DNA from: Silene latifolia
Taxonomy: Eukaryota; Streptophyta; Magnoliopsida; Caryophyllales; Caryophyllaceae
Assembly (NCBI RefSeq): GCF_048544455.1
Contig: NC_133529.1
Coordinates: 47,593,456-47,657,455, forward strand
DNA length: 64,000 nucleotides
Direction of reading: 5' to 3'
Part shown: positions 20,456 to 30,834 of the stretch, piece after piece
How positions within the stretch are numbered: position 1 is the first letter of the stretch
Layout of the letters: every line of letters begins with the position of its first letter
Notes under the pieces: generated by a model
Seen by the model: the letters and a program-made list of their open reading frames with translations, nothing else
The model's database searches: none
Told to the model about the DNA's origin: nothing
Position numbers and translations under genes: made by a program

Positions 20456-22484
20456 TGCTCGTCCCGAGTAAAGAGGTGACAAAGACTAGGACCAATACTA
20501 ACCTATCCTAATAATATAGCCGATATGAGACAATTAGCGGGTCTCACTCCGCCCCTTCAACTCACAACAAGACAACCATGAGGTAGGATGCCTTCTTGCA
20601 AGGCAAGGTGGGTCTTGCCAAAATGGCGACACATCCAAACATTAAGCACATAAGATCACATAATGGATGCATCTACAAAAGGAATAGCCACTTCCTCATC
20701 AAGTGGCGGAGGCACTAAAGAGGAACAAATTTAAGAGCATGTAATCCTTTACAAATACTAGTTCAACAAATTACTAAGGCTAAAAGGATGGCACTAAATC
20801 ACCTCCAAATGGTGTTAAACTAGACTACTTTCGTCCTCAATTTCCAAATGCTTTCGTCAAGAGAGATCGGATGGTGGTGGAATGAAGATCCCTATGATGC
20901 TAGTAGCATATGACATGACAAGTCTCGAATTCTCTACAAAAGTAAAGGTCATGGATCGTCCCAAGCTTGACCAAGTGGCTTGACAAAAGGCTTTTTGGGA
21001 ATGAAATGCTCAAATCTTTATACACAATGGGTGGATATGACTAGTATTCAAAATTGTCCTCATTTCAACTTTCACATTTCAAAAATTTAAGATGGGGTTT
21101 GTCCCTTCCGGGCTAGTGTCCTTTGCTTTCGCCAATCGCTTATTAGGCAACCGGTTAATCTCCAGACAATAGCTTTTCGGGGTGATAGTCACTCTGTCTC
21201 TGGGCGGCCGAATTCACAACCGTATGGGGGCCCAATTCAATGGATCCCGCACCAAAGCACATCGAAGTGGTACGCCTCCATCAAAACAACTTAAAATTTC
21301 TCAACATTCAACAATTCATAACATTTGAGGTTTCCTTGGCATTAAATTACTTCCACATGACAAAATTTCTTTGAAGTGAGCACTTCAAGCTTATTGATAG
21401 AAAATATTTTTTGGGTTGCCTTACCACAAGGTCAAACAAGGTCACCTAGACAAGTTAACCAAGTCCACATCGCATCACGGGGTTGGATAGGTGACTCACA
21501 TGCAAACCCTTGACTAGGCTTTGGGTCATGGGTCAAAAGATACTAGTATGACACTATCTAGGGTGTTTTACAACCATTCTAGTAGACAAAGTCTTAAGTT
21601 GAACAAGTATTTGTAATGGCTTAGTTGCTCTTGTCAAAGTTCCAAATTAGGCATTCTTCAAAACATTTCTAATATGCAACTACATGCCATGATGCAACTA
21701 ATATAAACATCCTAATGCAAGTGATTCTATCAACTAATATGACATATAAACTAAATGCAAGTCCTAAATTCACATTGTTTTACCGCATCAATCAAAATAA
21801 AGCCACATAGTCATTAACATAAAGAGGAAAAAGGAGATTGGAAAGATCATACCATGCGGTTTTCATGATCCTCATGTCTCGGATGTGGCGTAGTCAATCA
21901 ATGTGAACAAGGATAGAACAAACACAATATATACAAGACAATTTATACAAAAGGAAATACACATGTTTTTGGGTTTTCAATTTTCAAATTTTTATGATTT
22001 TTGAGATTTTTCAATTTTTTTGGATTTTTGAATAAGAGTTAAATGTTAGAATTCCCATCCCCACACTAATATGGGCATTGTCCTCAATGGCCAAAGTGAT
22101 GGAAATTATGCAAAGATGATGCATGATTTCTATACTAAATGCAATCTATACTAAGCTACACTACATGATGCATGGTTTTTGTTATGACGGAGAGGATAAT
22201 TTAGATTACCTCCCGTTGTGTATGTATTAACTTCCCCAAACCGAGTGAGACACTATTTCTAATGTCTTAGGATGGGTGTAGTTCATGCACACACTATGCA
22301 ATGCATGAAACTAATTTGTCATTTTGGATTTTGCAAATGGGAACAATAAAATGAGAACACCTCAATGGTACCGAGGTGTGAGTCCTCTATGGTGCTTAGG
22401 ACTACTCCATCAATGATCAAGATTATAATTAAAACAAAGAGAGAAATAGACAAACCATGAGAGGGTAGGAGTCTCCAAGGCTTG
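20456..22484 (-). other. Long 3' untranslated region of element B
   Basis: About 2 kb without a credible ORF. It matches in patches the A regions 17598-18678 and 29822-30834, including the motif around GATACTAGTATGACAC, the sequence in A where B inserted. A conserved G-rich block is at about 22060-22085 (minus strand). Confidence 0.65.
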
Positions 22485-24083
22485 CTAGTCTTCCATCATA
22501 TCAGCATCATCATCACTTTCCTCATTAGAAGTGGTCACATTGCCACTTCCCTTGTCATTTGCTTCTTCACTTTCTTCCTCATCTTGCTCATCATTATCTT
22601 CACCATCCTCTCCTCCTTCTTCACTTGCTTCTTCATCAATGTTATCATCTACTTCTTCATCATTACCAACAACCTCATTGTCACCCGAAACGACCCTAGA
22701 TGCACCCGGAAATAGGACTTCTCTATCCGCCCAACTAGGCAAAGGACATGATGGATCAAGTAGTCCTTGCCTAGCTAAGTGTATGAGGGGTGGATATTGA
22801 GCCAAGTAAGCGTTTTTCCGATCTTCAAAGGCTTGCTTGTGCATTGCTTGCATGAGAAGAGTCACATAGTCATTCCTTGCTTTAATCCCCACGGGCTTGA
22901 ACTCTTCATACTCAAAAGGGTAAGGTGGTATGACAATGGAAGAGGAGGGCATTTCAAGATCACCCTTTTGTTGTTGGATAATATATTCGGCTTCTTTGGA
23001 AAGGGGAAGTAGATAATTGGTCCGGTGGACGCTTAGACGACAAATCTTTGAGGGCAAGGTGAACGATTTAGCTTCACTAGTGAGCCATCCATACTTAGTG
23101 TCAAGGGGGTTATGGGCAACCCACTTGTACTTGTGTATCATAGTATGCAAATCAACAAGATGACCACCCTCCTTCGCCTTATACTTGCTATCCTTATTGA
23201 AGTTATGATCAAAGTGTTTGGCTAGGATAGTGACTAAGCCGCCATTGACAATAACGGTAGTGCCCTTCTTCCCACAATCAACGTTGAGCCATCTATCTAC
23301 CAAGAGCCTCAAAGAGTTGTAAGGCTTGGTGTGTACTCTTCCAATATTCAAAGCCGATTCAAGAAGGATAAAATCAAGTCTCGTGAAATGGTTGGTATCT
23401 TTCCTTGCAATTATGGTGTTTCCCATGACCTTGTGCCATACTCTTATGCCCGGATGATGGACCAAAAGAGCACGACTCGCATGAAAGTCCTCAAATTTCC
23501 TCCCGGGAATTGCCTCCCAAAGAGGGTCGGGGTCATACTTTCCATAATTCTTAAAATAACGCGGTTCATCACTAAGACCCAAAATTTCACCCAATTCCCT
23601 AAAGGAAATACGTCTACTAACATTAGCTAGACGAAACTCGAGATTCTCCCTATTCTCAACTTTGGTGACTTTCAAAGAACTCAAAAATTCTAAGGTAAGG
23701 GAGAGGTATGTCAATTCCTTTGTTTCAAACAATTTCTTCAACCCCATTGCTTTGAAAAAGGCTCTAGTTTGCTCAAGAACACCCAATTTTTCTAAGGTAT
23801 CTTCACATATAAATTTGGTGGATTGAATTGATTTCCTAGCAAACTTGGCAAAAGTATTTCTATGGGTTTCGGAAATAAAAGTTACCTCCGGATAATGCAA
23901 AAGTTGATCAATTTCCGGAGTAGAAGGTGTTGTTGCTCCCATAGAAGGTTGTTGTTGTTGTTGCACTTCCAAGTTTGGTGTTGCTACCACCATAGCCAAT
24001 GCTTTCTTTGTTTGAAGAGCCTTTTGCCTTTGTGAGAGTGCCTTAGCCTTTGGTGCCTTTGTTGCTCCCTTAATCCTTGCCAT
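22485..24083 (-). CDS. ORF-1 of element B (Athila ORF-1-like), intact
   Basis: The frame is open from 24098; the first ATG is 24083 (MARIKGATKAPK), giving about 532 residues. The N-terminus is basic, followed by a Gln-rich linker. The core (about 60-440) has YPEVTFISETHR, YLSLTLEFLSSL, a segment ending LGEILGL, and a C-terminal PSW motif, all shared with ORF-1 of A. The last 65 residues are mostly Glu and Asp. No transmembrane segment or enzyme motif is evident. It sits where Athila elements carry an env-like ORF; its function is unknown. It has its own upstream TATA-like sequence (24377-24385). Confidence 0.85.
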   Translation of the reverse strand: MARIKGATKAPKAKALSQRQKALQTKKALAMVVATPNLEVQQQQQPSMGATTPSTPEIDQLLHYPEVTFISETHRNTFAKFARKSIQSTKFICEDTLEKLGVLEQTRAFFKAMGLKKLFETKELTYLSLTLEFLSSLKVTKVENRENLEFRLANVSRRISFRELGEILGLSDEPRYFKNYGKYDPDPLWEAIPGRKFEDFHASRALLVHHPGIRVWHKVMGNTIIARKDTNHFTRLDFILLESALNIGRVHTKPYNSLRLLVDRWLNVDCGKKGTTVIVNGGLVTILAKHFDHNFNKDSKYKAKEGGHLVDLHTMIHKYKWVAHNPLDTKYGWLTSEAKSFTLPSKICRLSVHRTNYLLPLSKEAEYIIQQQKGDLEMPSSSIVIPPYPFEYEEFKPVGIKARNDYVTLLMQAMHKQAFEDRKNAYLAQYPPLIHLARQGLLDPSCPLPSWADREVLFPGASRVVSGDNEVVGNDEEVDDNIDEEASEEGGEDGEDNDEQDEEESEEANDKGSGNVTTSNEESDDDADMMED

Positions 24084-24376
24084 TGATGAATTAACCAAGA
24101 AAAGAATGGAAAATCTTCAATTTGTAGTGTACCCAAATCGATTTAAAGGTGAAAGGCTTTGCCTTTATGAAATCAAAAATCGACTCAAAGGTTGAAGATT
24201 TGTGCTTGGTTTTGATTTTTGATGAAGGAGGAGTGATTAATTTGTTGTTAGAAGGATGGTTTGATTCGATTTTGGTGAATGTTGTTGAGGGATTTTGTTT
24301 TTGTGATGGAGAGGGTGAGGGTTTGATGTTTTGAAGTAGTGTTTATGAATGAATGAATAAATGAAGGTGGGAGGGA

Positions 24377-24795
24377 TTTTATAAAGACTGAAAATTTTGA
24401 ACTGCAGGGGTAATCCGTGCGGATTCTGCCCAATCCGTGCGGATTCTGCCTCTTCTGGGTTGTACAAAACTCGCCTAAAGACGGGCGGATTCATAAGAAG
24501 ACGCTCGAATTTCAAAACACGGGACGGGCGTCTTTTGCAGAAGACGGACGGATTTCAGTCCAGGAAATTTTTCTTGTTTTCCTCAGCTGCAAAGACGGGC
24601 GTCTTTCTTTCAAGACGGGCGGATTCTTCAAGACGGGCGGATTTCTGCTCAGGACGCCCGGATTCTCTTACAGTCAAAAATTTTCAAAATTCAGCTCAGT
24701 TCAGGACGGTCGTCTTTTCTGCAGTACGCTCGGATTACTGAAGACGGGCGGATTCTCCTGAATCCGCTCGGATTCTTCCCCTGTGTACTCGGATT
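24377..24795 (-). promoter_or_regulatory. Putative internal promoter before ORF-1 of B: palindrome array plus TATA box
   Basis: About 16 palindromes of the AAGACGnnCGTCTT / AATCCGnnCGGATT type, many exactly 20 bp apart (24412-24432, 24478-24498, 24521-24541, 24592-24612, 24703-24723), then TTTATAAAA on the minus strand (24377-24385) about 27 bp downstream of the last one. The order and position match element A at 4161-4618. Confidence 0.5.
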
Positions 24796-25122
24796 CAGTT
24801 CCATCCGTGCACAATGCATTTCCCTTACCATTCTTCCATTCTTCTTCGAATCTTGTGCTCTTCATTGTGGGGGCACTACTAAGGCATGGATAGCCTAGGC
24901 AATTGTCATCCCCACACTAAGGTAAAGCACTACACATCAATTGAAATTGTTAGTCCCTCCCTCACTTCTCTCAAACATGACAATTATCTTGATCAAAGTA
25001 AATAAAAATCCAAAGATGACAAAAATACAATACAAGAATTGAAATGCGAGTTAGGGAGTTAGAAATATTTACAAGTGGTGGTTTAGGGAGGACTCCACCA
25101 AACTCTCATTCTTGATGAGATG
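24796..25122 (-). other. Spacer after protease ORF of element B
   Basis: No ORF. It holds a GTGTGGGGATGAC block at about 24900 (minus strand) like the G-rich blocks of the 3' untranslated region. This is where RT and integrase would start in a complete Athila element. Confidence 0.5.
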
Positions 25123-26580
25123 TCAAGGGGGCATGTTCAAGGTGTTGTTGATGTTGCTCAACACCTTGAAAAAGTAATCGAAAGCTTGTTCATTGTCATG
25201 GTAGAGGTCTTCAATAGACCTTGGCCCTTGTTGTCGGTCTTGATCGATGGCATTACCAATGTAGGGATTAAAAATCCCTTCAAATTCGTCGTCCCAAAGA
25301 CCACAAACTTCATTAAGTTGATCATTGAAAATCTCTTGCTTAGATGGAGACAACTCTCCCAATTTCTTATCTTGGCCAATGAGGCCATCCTCTTCTTCCT
25401 TGATTGATTTTGATGAGCTTTGCAAGCTCTCCTTGTCACATTTCACTTGCTCTTTGAATGGGGCATCTTCAATTTTCTTCTTCCATTGGAGTTCCGATTT
25501 CTTCCTCTCATCCTTTCGGCTATAGTGATCAATCATGAAACATGGTTCATGCAAACGAGGAGCTCTCATAGTCTTGTCAAGATTAAAGGTTATGCTTTCA
25601 TCTCCCACTTCTAGAGTGAGCTCACCATGTTTCACATCAATCACCGCACCCGCGGTGTGTAGGAAAGGTCTTCCTAGAATGATCGGAATGTTGGAATCTT
25701 CCTCCATATCAACAATGACAAAGTCCACCGGGATGAAAAACTTCCCAATTCGCACGGGGACATCTTCCCATATCCCTAATGGTGTCTTCGTCGATCTATC
25801 GGCCATTTGGAGTGTGATGTTGGTGCATTTAAGCTCTCCCATCCCCAACCTTTTACTCACCGAGTACGGCATGACACTCACACTAGCCCCTAGATCACAT
25901 AAGGCTTTGTTGATCGTCGTGTCGCCAATGGTACACGGTATTGAGAAGCTTCCCGGATCCTTTAGTTTTGGAGGTGAACTCCCTTGAAGTATTGCACTAC
26001 TCACCTTAGTGAAGGCGATAGTCTCAAGTTTCCGGATCGACTTCTTCTTTGTGAGGATATCTTTCATGTATTTTGCATAGGCCGGCACGTGATTGATCAA
26101 TTCCGTGAAAGGAATTGAGACTTCTAAATTCTTCACCATTTCCATAAACTTTCCAAGTTGATCATCAAATTTGGGCTTGGCTTGACGACTTGGAAAAGGA
26201 AGTCTAATCACAATGGGCTCCTTCTCCTTGACCTTGTCTTCATTTTTCTTTGAACTTTCTTCTTTTGATGATTCTCCATCTTTGAAGTTTTGCACAATTT
26301 CTTCCTTATCACTAGCTCCCACAACTTCATCCTCAACTTGCTTCTTCGGTGCTTCATACCTTGTACCACTTCTCAAGTGAATGGCGCTAACCGTTTCATG
26401 TCTAGGGGGATTACTTTGAGGTGGTAATTGCCCCTTTTGTCTTTGTGAGCTTGAAGATGCTAGTTGAGTCAATTGTGTTTCCAACATCTTGGTGTGAGCT
26501 AGGATGTTGTTGATGGTGGTTTCCTTTACTTGGCTATCTTTTTGCATTTGAGTGAAAAACTCTTGTTGATTCTTTTGCAT
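25123..26580 (-). CDS. Gag C-terminal extension and retroviral-type aspartic protease of B
   Basis: 485 codons in the same frame as gag, separated from it by a single TAA (26581-26583). The first 150 residues are polar, with a possible coiled coil after MQKNQQEFFTQMQ. The protease domain (about 205-330) has CDLGASVSVMP, the DLGAS form of the catalytic motif usual in Athila relatives, and ILGRPFL near its end. A charged tail follows and the ORF stops before any RT. The protein would process gag; translation requires readthrough of the TAA or starting at the AUG right after it. Confidence 0.85.
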   Translation of the reverse strand: MQKNQQEFFTQMQKDSQVKETTINNILAHTKMLETQLTQLASSSSQRQKGQLPPQSNPPRHETVSAIHLRSGTRYEAPKKQVEDEVVGASDKEEIVQNFKDGESSKEESSKKNEDKVKEKEPIVIRLPFPSRQAKPKFDDQLGKFMEMVKNLEVSIPFTELINHVPAYAKYMKDILTKKKSIRKLETIAFTKVSSAILQGSSPPKLKDPGSFSIPCTIGDTTINKALCDLGASVSVMPYSVSKRLGMGELKCTNITLQMADRSTKTPLGIWEDVPVRIGKFFIPVDFVIVDMEEDSNIPIILGRPFLHTAGAVIDVKHGELTLEVGDESITFNLDKTMRAPRLHEPCFMIDHYSRKDERKKSELQWKKKIEDAPFKEQVKCDKESLQSSSKSIKEEEDGLIGQDKKLGELSPSKQEIFNDQLNEVCGLWDDEFEGIFNPYIGNAIDQDRQQGPRSIEDLYHDNEQAFDYFFKVLSNINNTLNMPP

Positions 26581-27894
26581 TTAGAGGACCGCTTTTTGGA
26601 CATCAAAACCTTGGTCATTTTGGTGATTGTATGGATTTTGATTTTGGTAACCTTGGCTTTGATTGTAAAAGGGTCTTTGATTTTGGTTTCTCATGGGTGG
26701 TGGAGTGTATGTTGTTTGAGGGTTTTGAACATTTTGGCTTTTGTATGAGAGATTTGGATGGAATTTGGTGTTTTCATTGTAAAAATTGGAATAAGGGGTA
26801 CCACTCTTGTATGCTTGGAAAGCATTCACTTGTTCATTTGTTCCCCTACATTCACCTTGGTCATGTCCCAAAGTTCCACAATTCTCACATATCCCACTTG
26901 GGATTGATGAGGATGCCGTCATGGCATTAACATGATGCTTTGATGATTTTGAGTTTTCTTCAAGTCTAGCCATAGCTTGTTCAAACTTCAAGTTGATTGT
27001 GTCAATGTGAGCACTAAGTTGAGCAACCAATTGAGTAACGGAGTCCACTTCATGCTTTCCTCCTCTAGTAGCCTTGCGAGGTCTACTATATTGTGAGTTA
27101 TGGACCGCCATTTCCTCAATCTTGTTCCATGTTTGATTGTCATCAACTTCGGTGAACATTCCATTTGATCCCATGTTGAGAATGTTTCTTGAATCTTCAT
27201 ATAAACCATTCCAAAATTGTTGTACCAAGAACCATTCGCTAAGTCCATGGTGAGGACATGAGCGACAAATTCCCTTGAACCGCTCCCAAGCTTCATACAA
27301 AGATTCTTCATCCCTTTGCTTAAAACCCGTGATTTGAGCTCTTAGCATGTTAGTCTTTTCCGGTGGGTAGAATTTTTTGTAGAAAGCTAGAGCCAACTTC
27401 TTCCAAGAATCTATTCCGAGGGTGGCCTTATCAAGGCCCTTCAACCATTGCTTCGCGGTGCCGATTAGAGAAAAAGGAAATAAGACCCATCTAATTTGGT
27501 CTTGAGTCACGCCCGTTTGAGAGATTGCATCACAATAGTCGCAAAAGGTTTCCATATGAGAATGAGGGTCTTCACTAGGCATCCCCCCAAATTGGCTCCT
27601 CTCAACTAATTGGATGAAGGCGGACTTGGCAATAAAATTTCCGGTTAGATGTTGCGGTGTAGGAGTACCATTTGGTAGATTCTCCTCGGTGGGTACGGAG
27701 TGTGATGAAAATTTAGGCATTGTAGGTGGATTTTTTGGGGTATTGTGTAATGGGTTCTCCTCTCCTTCTATTGCGAAAGGGTTGATGAACTCAATAGTTG
27801 GTTGAACAACTTCACTAATACCTCTTAAATTCCTTCTAACAAGTCTCCTATTGTCCGTCAAGGTTCTTTCAATTTCACGGTCAAAAGGTAGCAA
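26581..27894 (-). CDS. Gag of element B
   Basis: About 437 codons, open from about 27940 with no ATG before MPKFSSHS (about residue 59), so the true start or a spliced leader is uncertain. The Retrotrans_gag domain (about 85-230) has WLKGLDKATLGIDSWKKL and YEAWERFKGICRSCPHHG. The zinc knuckle CENCGTLGHDQGEC is at about residue 340, and an Asn/Gln/Tyr-rich tail follows. The terminal codons read KAVL then TAA then MQKNQQ; element A has VLQMMGDQQ, so the stop is probably CAA turned into TAA. It would form the particle that packages the RNA. Confidence 0.85.
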   Translation of the reverse strand: MLPFDREIERTLTDNRRLVRRNLRGISEVVQPTIEFINPFAIEGEENPLHNTPKNPPTMPKFSSHSVPTEENLPNGTPTPQHLTGNFIAKSAFIQLVERSQFGGMPSEDPHSHMETFCDYCDAISQTGVTQDQIRWVLFPFSLIGTAKQWLKGLDKATLGIDSWKKLALAFYKKFYPPEKTNMLRAQITGFKQRDEESLYEAWERFKGICRSCPHHGLSEWFLVQQFWNGLYEDSRNILNMGSNGMFTEVDDNQTWNKIEEMAVHNSQYSRPRKATRGGKHEVDSVTQLVAQLSAHIDTINLKFEQAMARLEENSKSSKHHVNAMTASSSIPSGICENCGTLGHDQGECRGTNEQVNAFQAYKSGTPYSNFYNENTKFHPNLSYKSQNVQNPQTTYTPPPMRNQNQRPFYNQSQGYQNQNPYNHQNDQGFDVQKAVL

Positions 27895-28038
27895 ATCACC
27901 TTTGTAACCTTCTAGACATGCAAAATATCAAACAACTCGAAAACAATTAGAACAAACCTTGAGGAGTTTTACTTCCCCAAGGCGAAGAAAGACACAACTA
28001 ATAACAATAAAAAGGAAATCTAAATCAAACAAACACCG

Positions 28039-28056
28039 TCCCCGGCAACGGCGCCA
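28039..28056 (-). other. Primer binding site of B, tRNA-Asp type
   Basis: The reverse complement is TGGCGCCGTTGCCGGGGA, 4 bp inside the 5' LTR, identical to that of element A. Confidence 0.92.
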
Positions 28057-28060
28057 TTTT

Positions 28061-29816
28061 TGATCGGGTCCGTTTCGTGTTCACAATTAAAGATGTGGTC
28101 GTTGGGTCACGGTCGAATCAAAACACAATTTATAGCTTCACAAACAACTCTACAATTAGTAAAGAGGCAAGTAAAGGTCGGATCCTAAGGGACGGGAGTT
28201 GAAATGAGATTTCTATTGCAACTAGTGGTGTCATTGGGGTGTCACAAATTAGGTTGATGTAGAAGGTTACTAAACTAAAATAGCAATGAAAATAAACAAG
28301 CAAGATGAATTAAAGGGGTGTAAACAATTGATTAAAAGGCACTAGGGTGTCATGGGATCATAGGGGAATCATGGGATATGATCATACAAACATGTTCTCA
28401 AATTATAAGCAAGCAATTATTGTTGTGATGGATTGAGTTGGGTTATATCTTACAATCCTAGGAAAGTTTGGGTCCCGGAGCCGAATCGATTAGATTGTAC
28501 AACACCTACAAGTCGACTTAATCTTCCCTACTCAACAACATGCATGGTCTAATGAGACTCGAGTTGGGTTATGTCTTACAAGTCTCATTGAAAAGATAGG
28601 TGATGATAGTAAATGCAAGGATTCATAGGCTTAGCATTTCATCAAACATAACATATGCAAGAGTTGAGATCAAAACAAGCAAGCAAATAAACCATGAAAG
28701 CATATTAATTTAAGCATGAATCATTCCCCATGTTGGTTTCCCCTAATCACCCATTTAACCCTAGCTAAGAGACTACTCACTCATTATCATGTTGGTCATG
28801 CTAGCAAGGTTGTCAATCATACTAACAAAATGAAACATGATGAATAAATGAAAGTAATTAACAATAATTAAAAAGGGATTAAGAGATTATACCTACTAAT
28901 GATTCCAATAATAAAGCAAAGATAATAGAAGTACTTGATGTTTGATTGAGAGGTTGTCAATCTCCCAATAATAACCCAAATAATCTTCAATTACCCAAAA
29001 TAAAGGATGAACAAGAGAGAGATTAAAGAACTAAAACTTGGATTAAAACTTGATTAATACTTGATTACAATATTAAAGAGAGATTTGTTTGATATTAACT
29101 ACTCTAATTATTGATAAGAAGAACATGCTCCTCTAATTAGACTAATGGGGTATTTATAGTGAAAATTAGGGAGGATGCATTAGGGTTAACTAAGGGCTAA
29201 ACTAGTAATTACACTTTTTAGATTGAGCAAGGAGGAGCCGGTATTTTTCGAAGGAAGGGCTTCTTTCTTTGTTGCTTGAAGAAGAGGAAATCACGCTGTG
29301 CTGGAATCCGGGCGGAATAAGGTCGGGACGGGCGGATTCGGTGATGGGGTCCGAGCGGATTCAAGGGAATCCGGGCGGATTGTGGAGGTGGAATCCGAGC
29401 GGATTAGAGCAAAGCCGCACGGATTGTGCAGCTGGGGGATGGCCGGATCGGTGACAATCCGCACGGATTGTCACTCAGCAAGACATCTTCTTCTTTTCTT
29501 CCCTTTTCTTCATAAATTCCTTGGGGATTTCCTTGGGGACTCAAGGATCCTTTCTCAACATTGCTCTTCTACTATAATATGTACAAAGGCCTTCTAATCT
29601 TGTCTCTCCTTGATGTTTGGTCATTGAATTCGATCAATTTAGTCTCGTTTTGCCATGGAAATGCAAGATTCTTACTCCTTTCCTACCAAGGGATCAAAAT
29701 CTCAAAGAATATGCAAAACAAAGAAATAAAGATAAGAAATGACCCTAATATGCGCTAAAAAGCATGGGAACAATGCTAATTCGGGGGCTAAATATGCGCC
29801 AATTATGGTCACATCA
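28061..29816 (-). repeat. 5' LTR of element B
   Basis: 1756 bp, TG...CA ends, about 1% different from 18679-20434; it includes the palindrome array (about 29305-29470) and the TATA sequence. Confidence 0.95.
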
Positions 29817-30834
29817 GTGTCATACTAGTATCTTTTGACCCATGGACTAAGGCCTAGTCAAGAGTACCTTGTGGTGTGATAACTCATTGGCTACCGTTTA
29901 TTCCAAGGTGACCTTTGAAGCCATGCAATAATTCTTACACTTCAATCATCATGTTTTGTCAACAAAAACGGAATGGGCACAAAAATCTCCAAATTGAGTT
30001 CAAGTATCAAAATGAAAGATCAAACAGTTTGCAAAATGCATCAAATGAAAAGAGGAGCAAAAATAGTCTCCTATGCTTCAATAAAAGCACCCTCACTACA
30101 AATGGGGTGACTTTGAAAATGTTCAAAAGAAAATGCAAGAAAAAGTTGAAAATTGTCAAGTATTGAAATGCCAAACATTAAAAGAAATGGCAAAGAAAAT
30201 GTTCTCAAATGTCAAATGCCACAAGAAATTGGGGGGAAAACAACAACAAAAGCAAACTCCCATATGAAACTCAAATACAAATGATCCTTTTATCAATCGA
30301 ATCCACTTTTGTGCATGGTAGAGAGGGGACGACCCTTCTTCTTGTCTAGGCAAGAGGGGGAATTCCGCGATCCTACAGTGTTTCTAATACCATAAGGAGA
30401 CTACTCTTGACAAAAGCATTTAGCGATTGTGGACAAAGGTACCCTAGTTTGACACAACTTGGAGGTGATTTGTTGGTATGCTTTTAGACTTAGTAGCTTA
30501 GAGAAACAATATCTATGATGGAGTGTGTACCCTTGAATTGCTTCCCCCTTAGATGATTTCCGCCACTTAGATGAGGAAAGTGGCTATTCGTTTGTAGATG
30601 CATCCATTACTTGTTTTGTGTGCTTAATGCTTGGATGTATCGCCATTTTGGCAAGCCCCACCTTGCCTTGCAAGAAGGCATCTTACCTCATAGATGTCTT
30701 GTTGTGAGTTGAAGGGGCGGAGTGAGACCCGCTAATTGTCTCACATCAGCTATATTATTAGGATAGTTTAAATAAAGGTCTAGTTCTAGTCACCTCTTTA
30801 CTCGGGACGAGTAAAGGTTCGGTTTGGGGATATT
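29817..30834 (+). other. 3' untranslated region of element A, second part, with polypurine tract
   Basis: It continues the region interrupted at 18678 after the second GTGTC. It ends with GGTTCGGTTTGGGGATATT directly before the 3' LTR. Short ORFs here look fortuitous. Confidence 0.75.

Larger units (their letters stand above)
18679..29816 (-). mobile_element. Athila-like element B: gag, protease and ORF-1, no RT or integrase
   Basis: 11,138 bp with two 1756-bp LTRs and the TSD GTGTC (18674-18678, 29817-29821). On the minus strand it has a tRNA-Asp primer site, gag, protease, a palindrome array with TATA, ORF-1, a 2-kb untranslated region, a polypurine tract and the 3' LTR. Only about 1 kb separates protease from ORF-1 and it holds no RT, RNase H or integrase. 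LTR copies differ at about 20 sites (about 1%), so it moved recently, presumably with enzymes supplied in trans. Its LTR ends and ORF-1 show it is a relative of A. Confidence 0.9.

Noticed and set aside
24237..24761. Overlapping ORFs between protease and ORF-1 of element B
   Set aside because: They read through the palindrome array; composition follows the DNA repeats.
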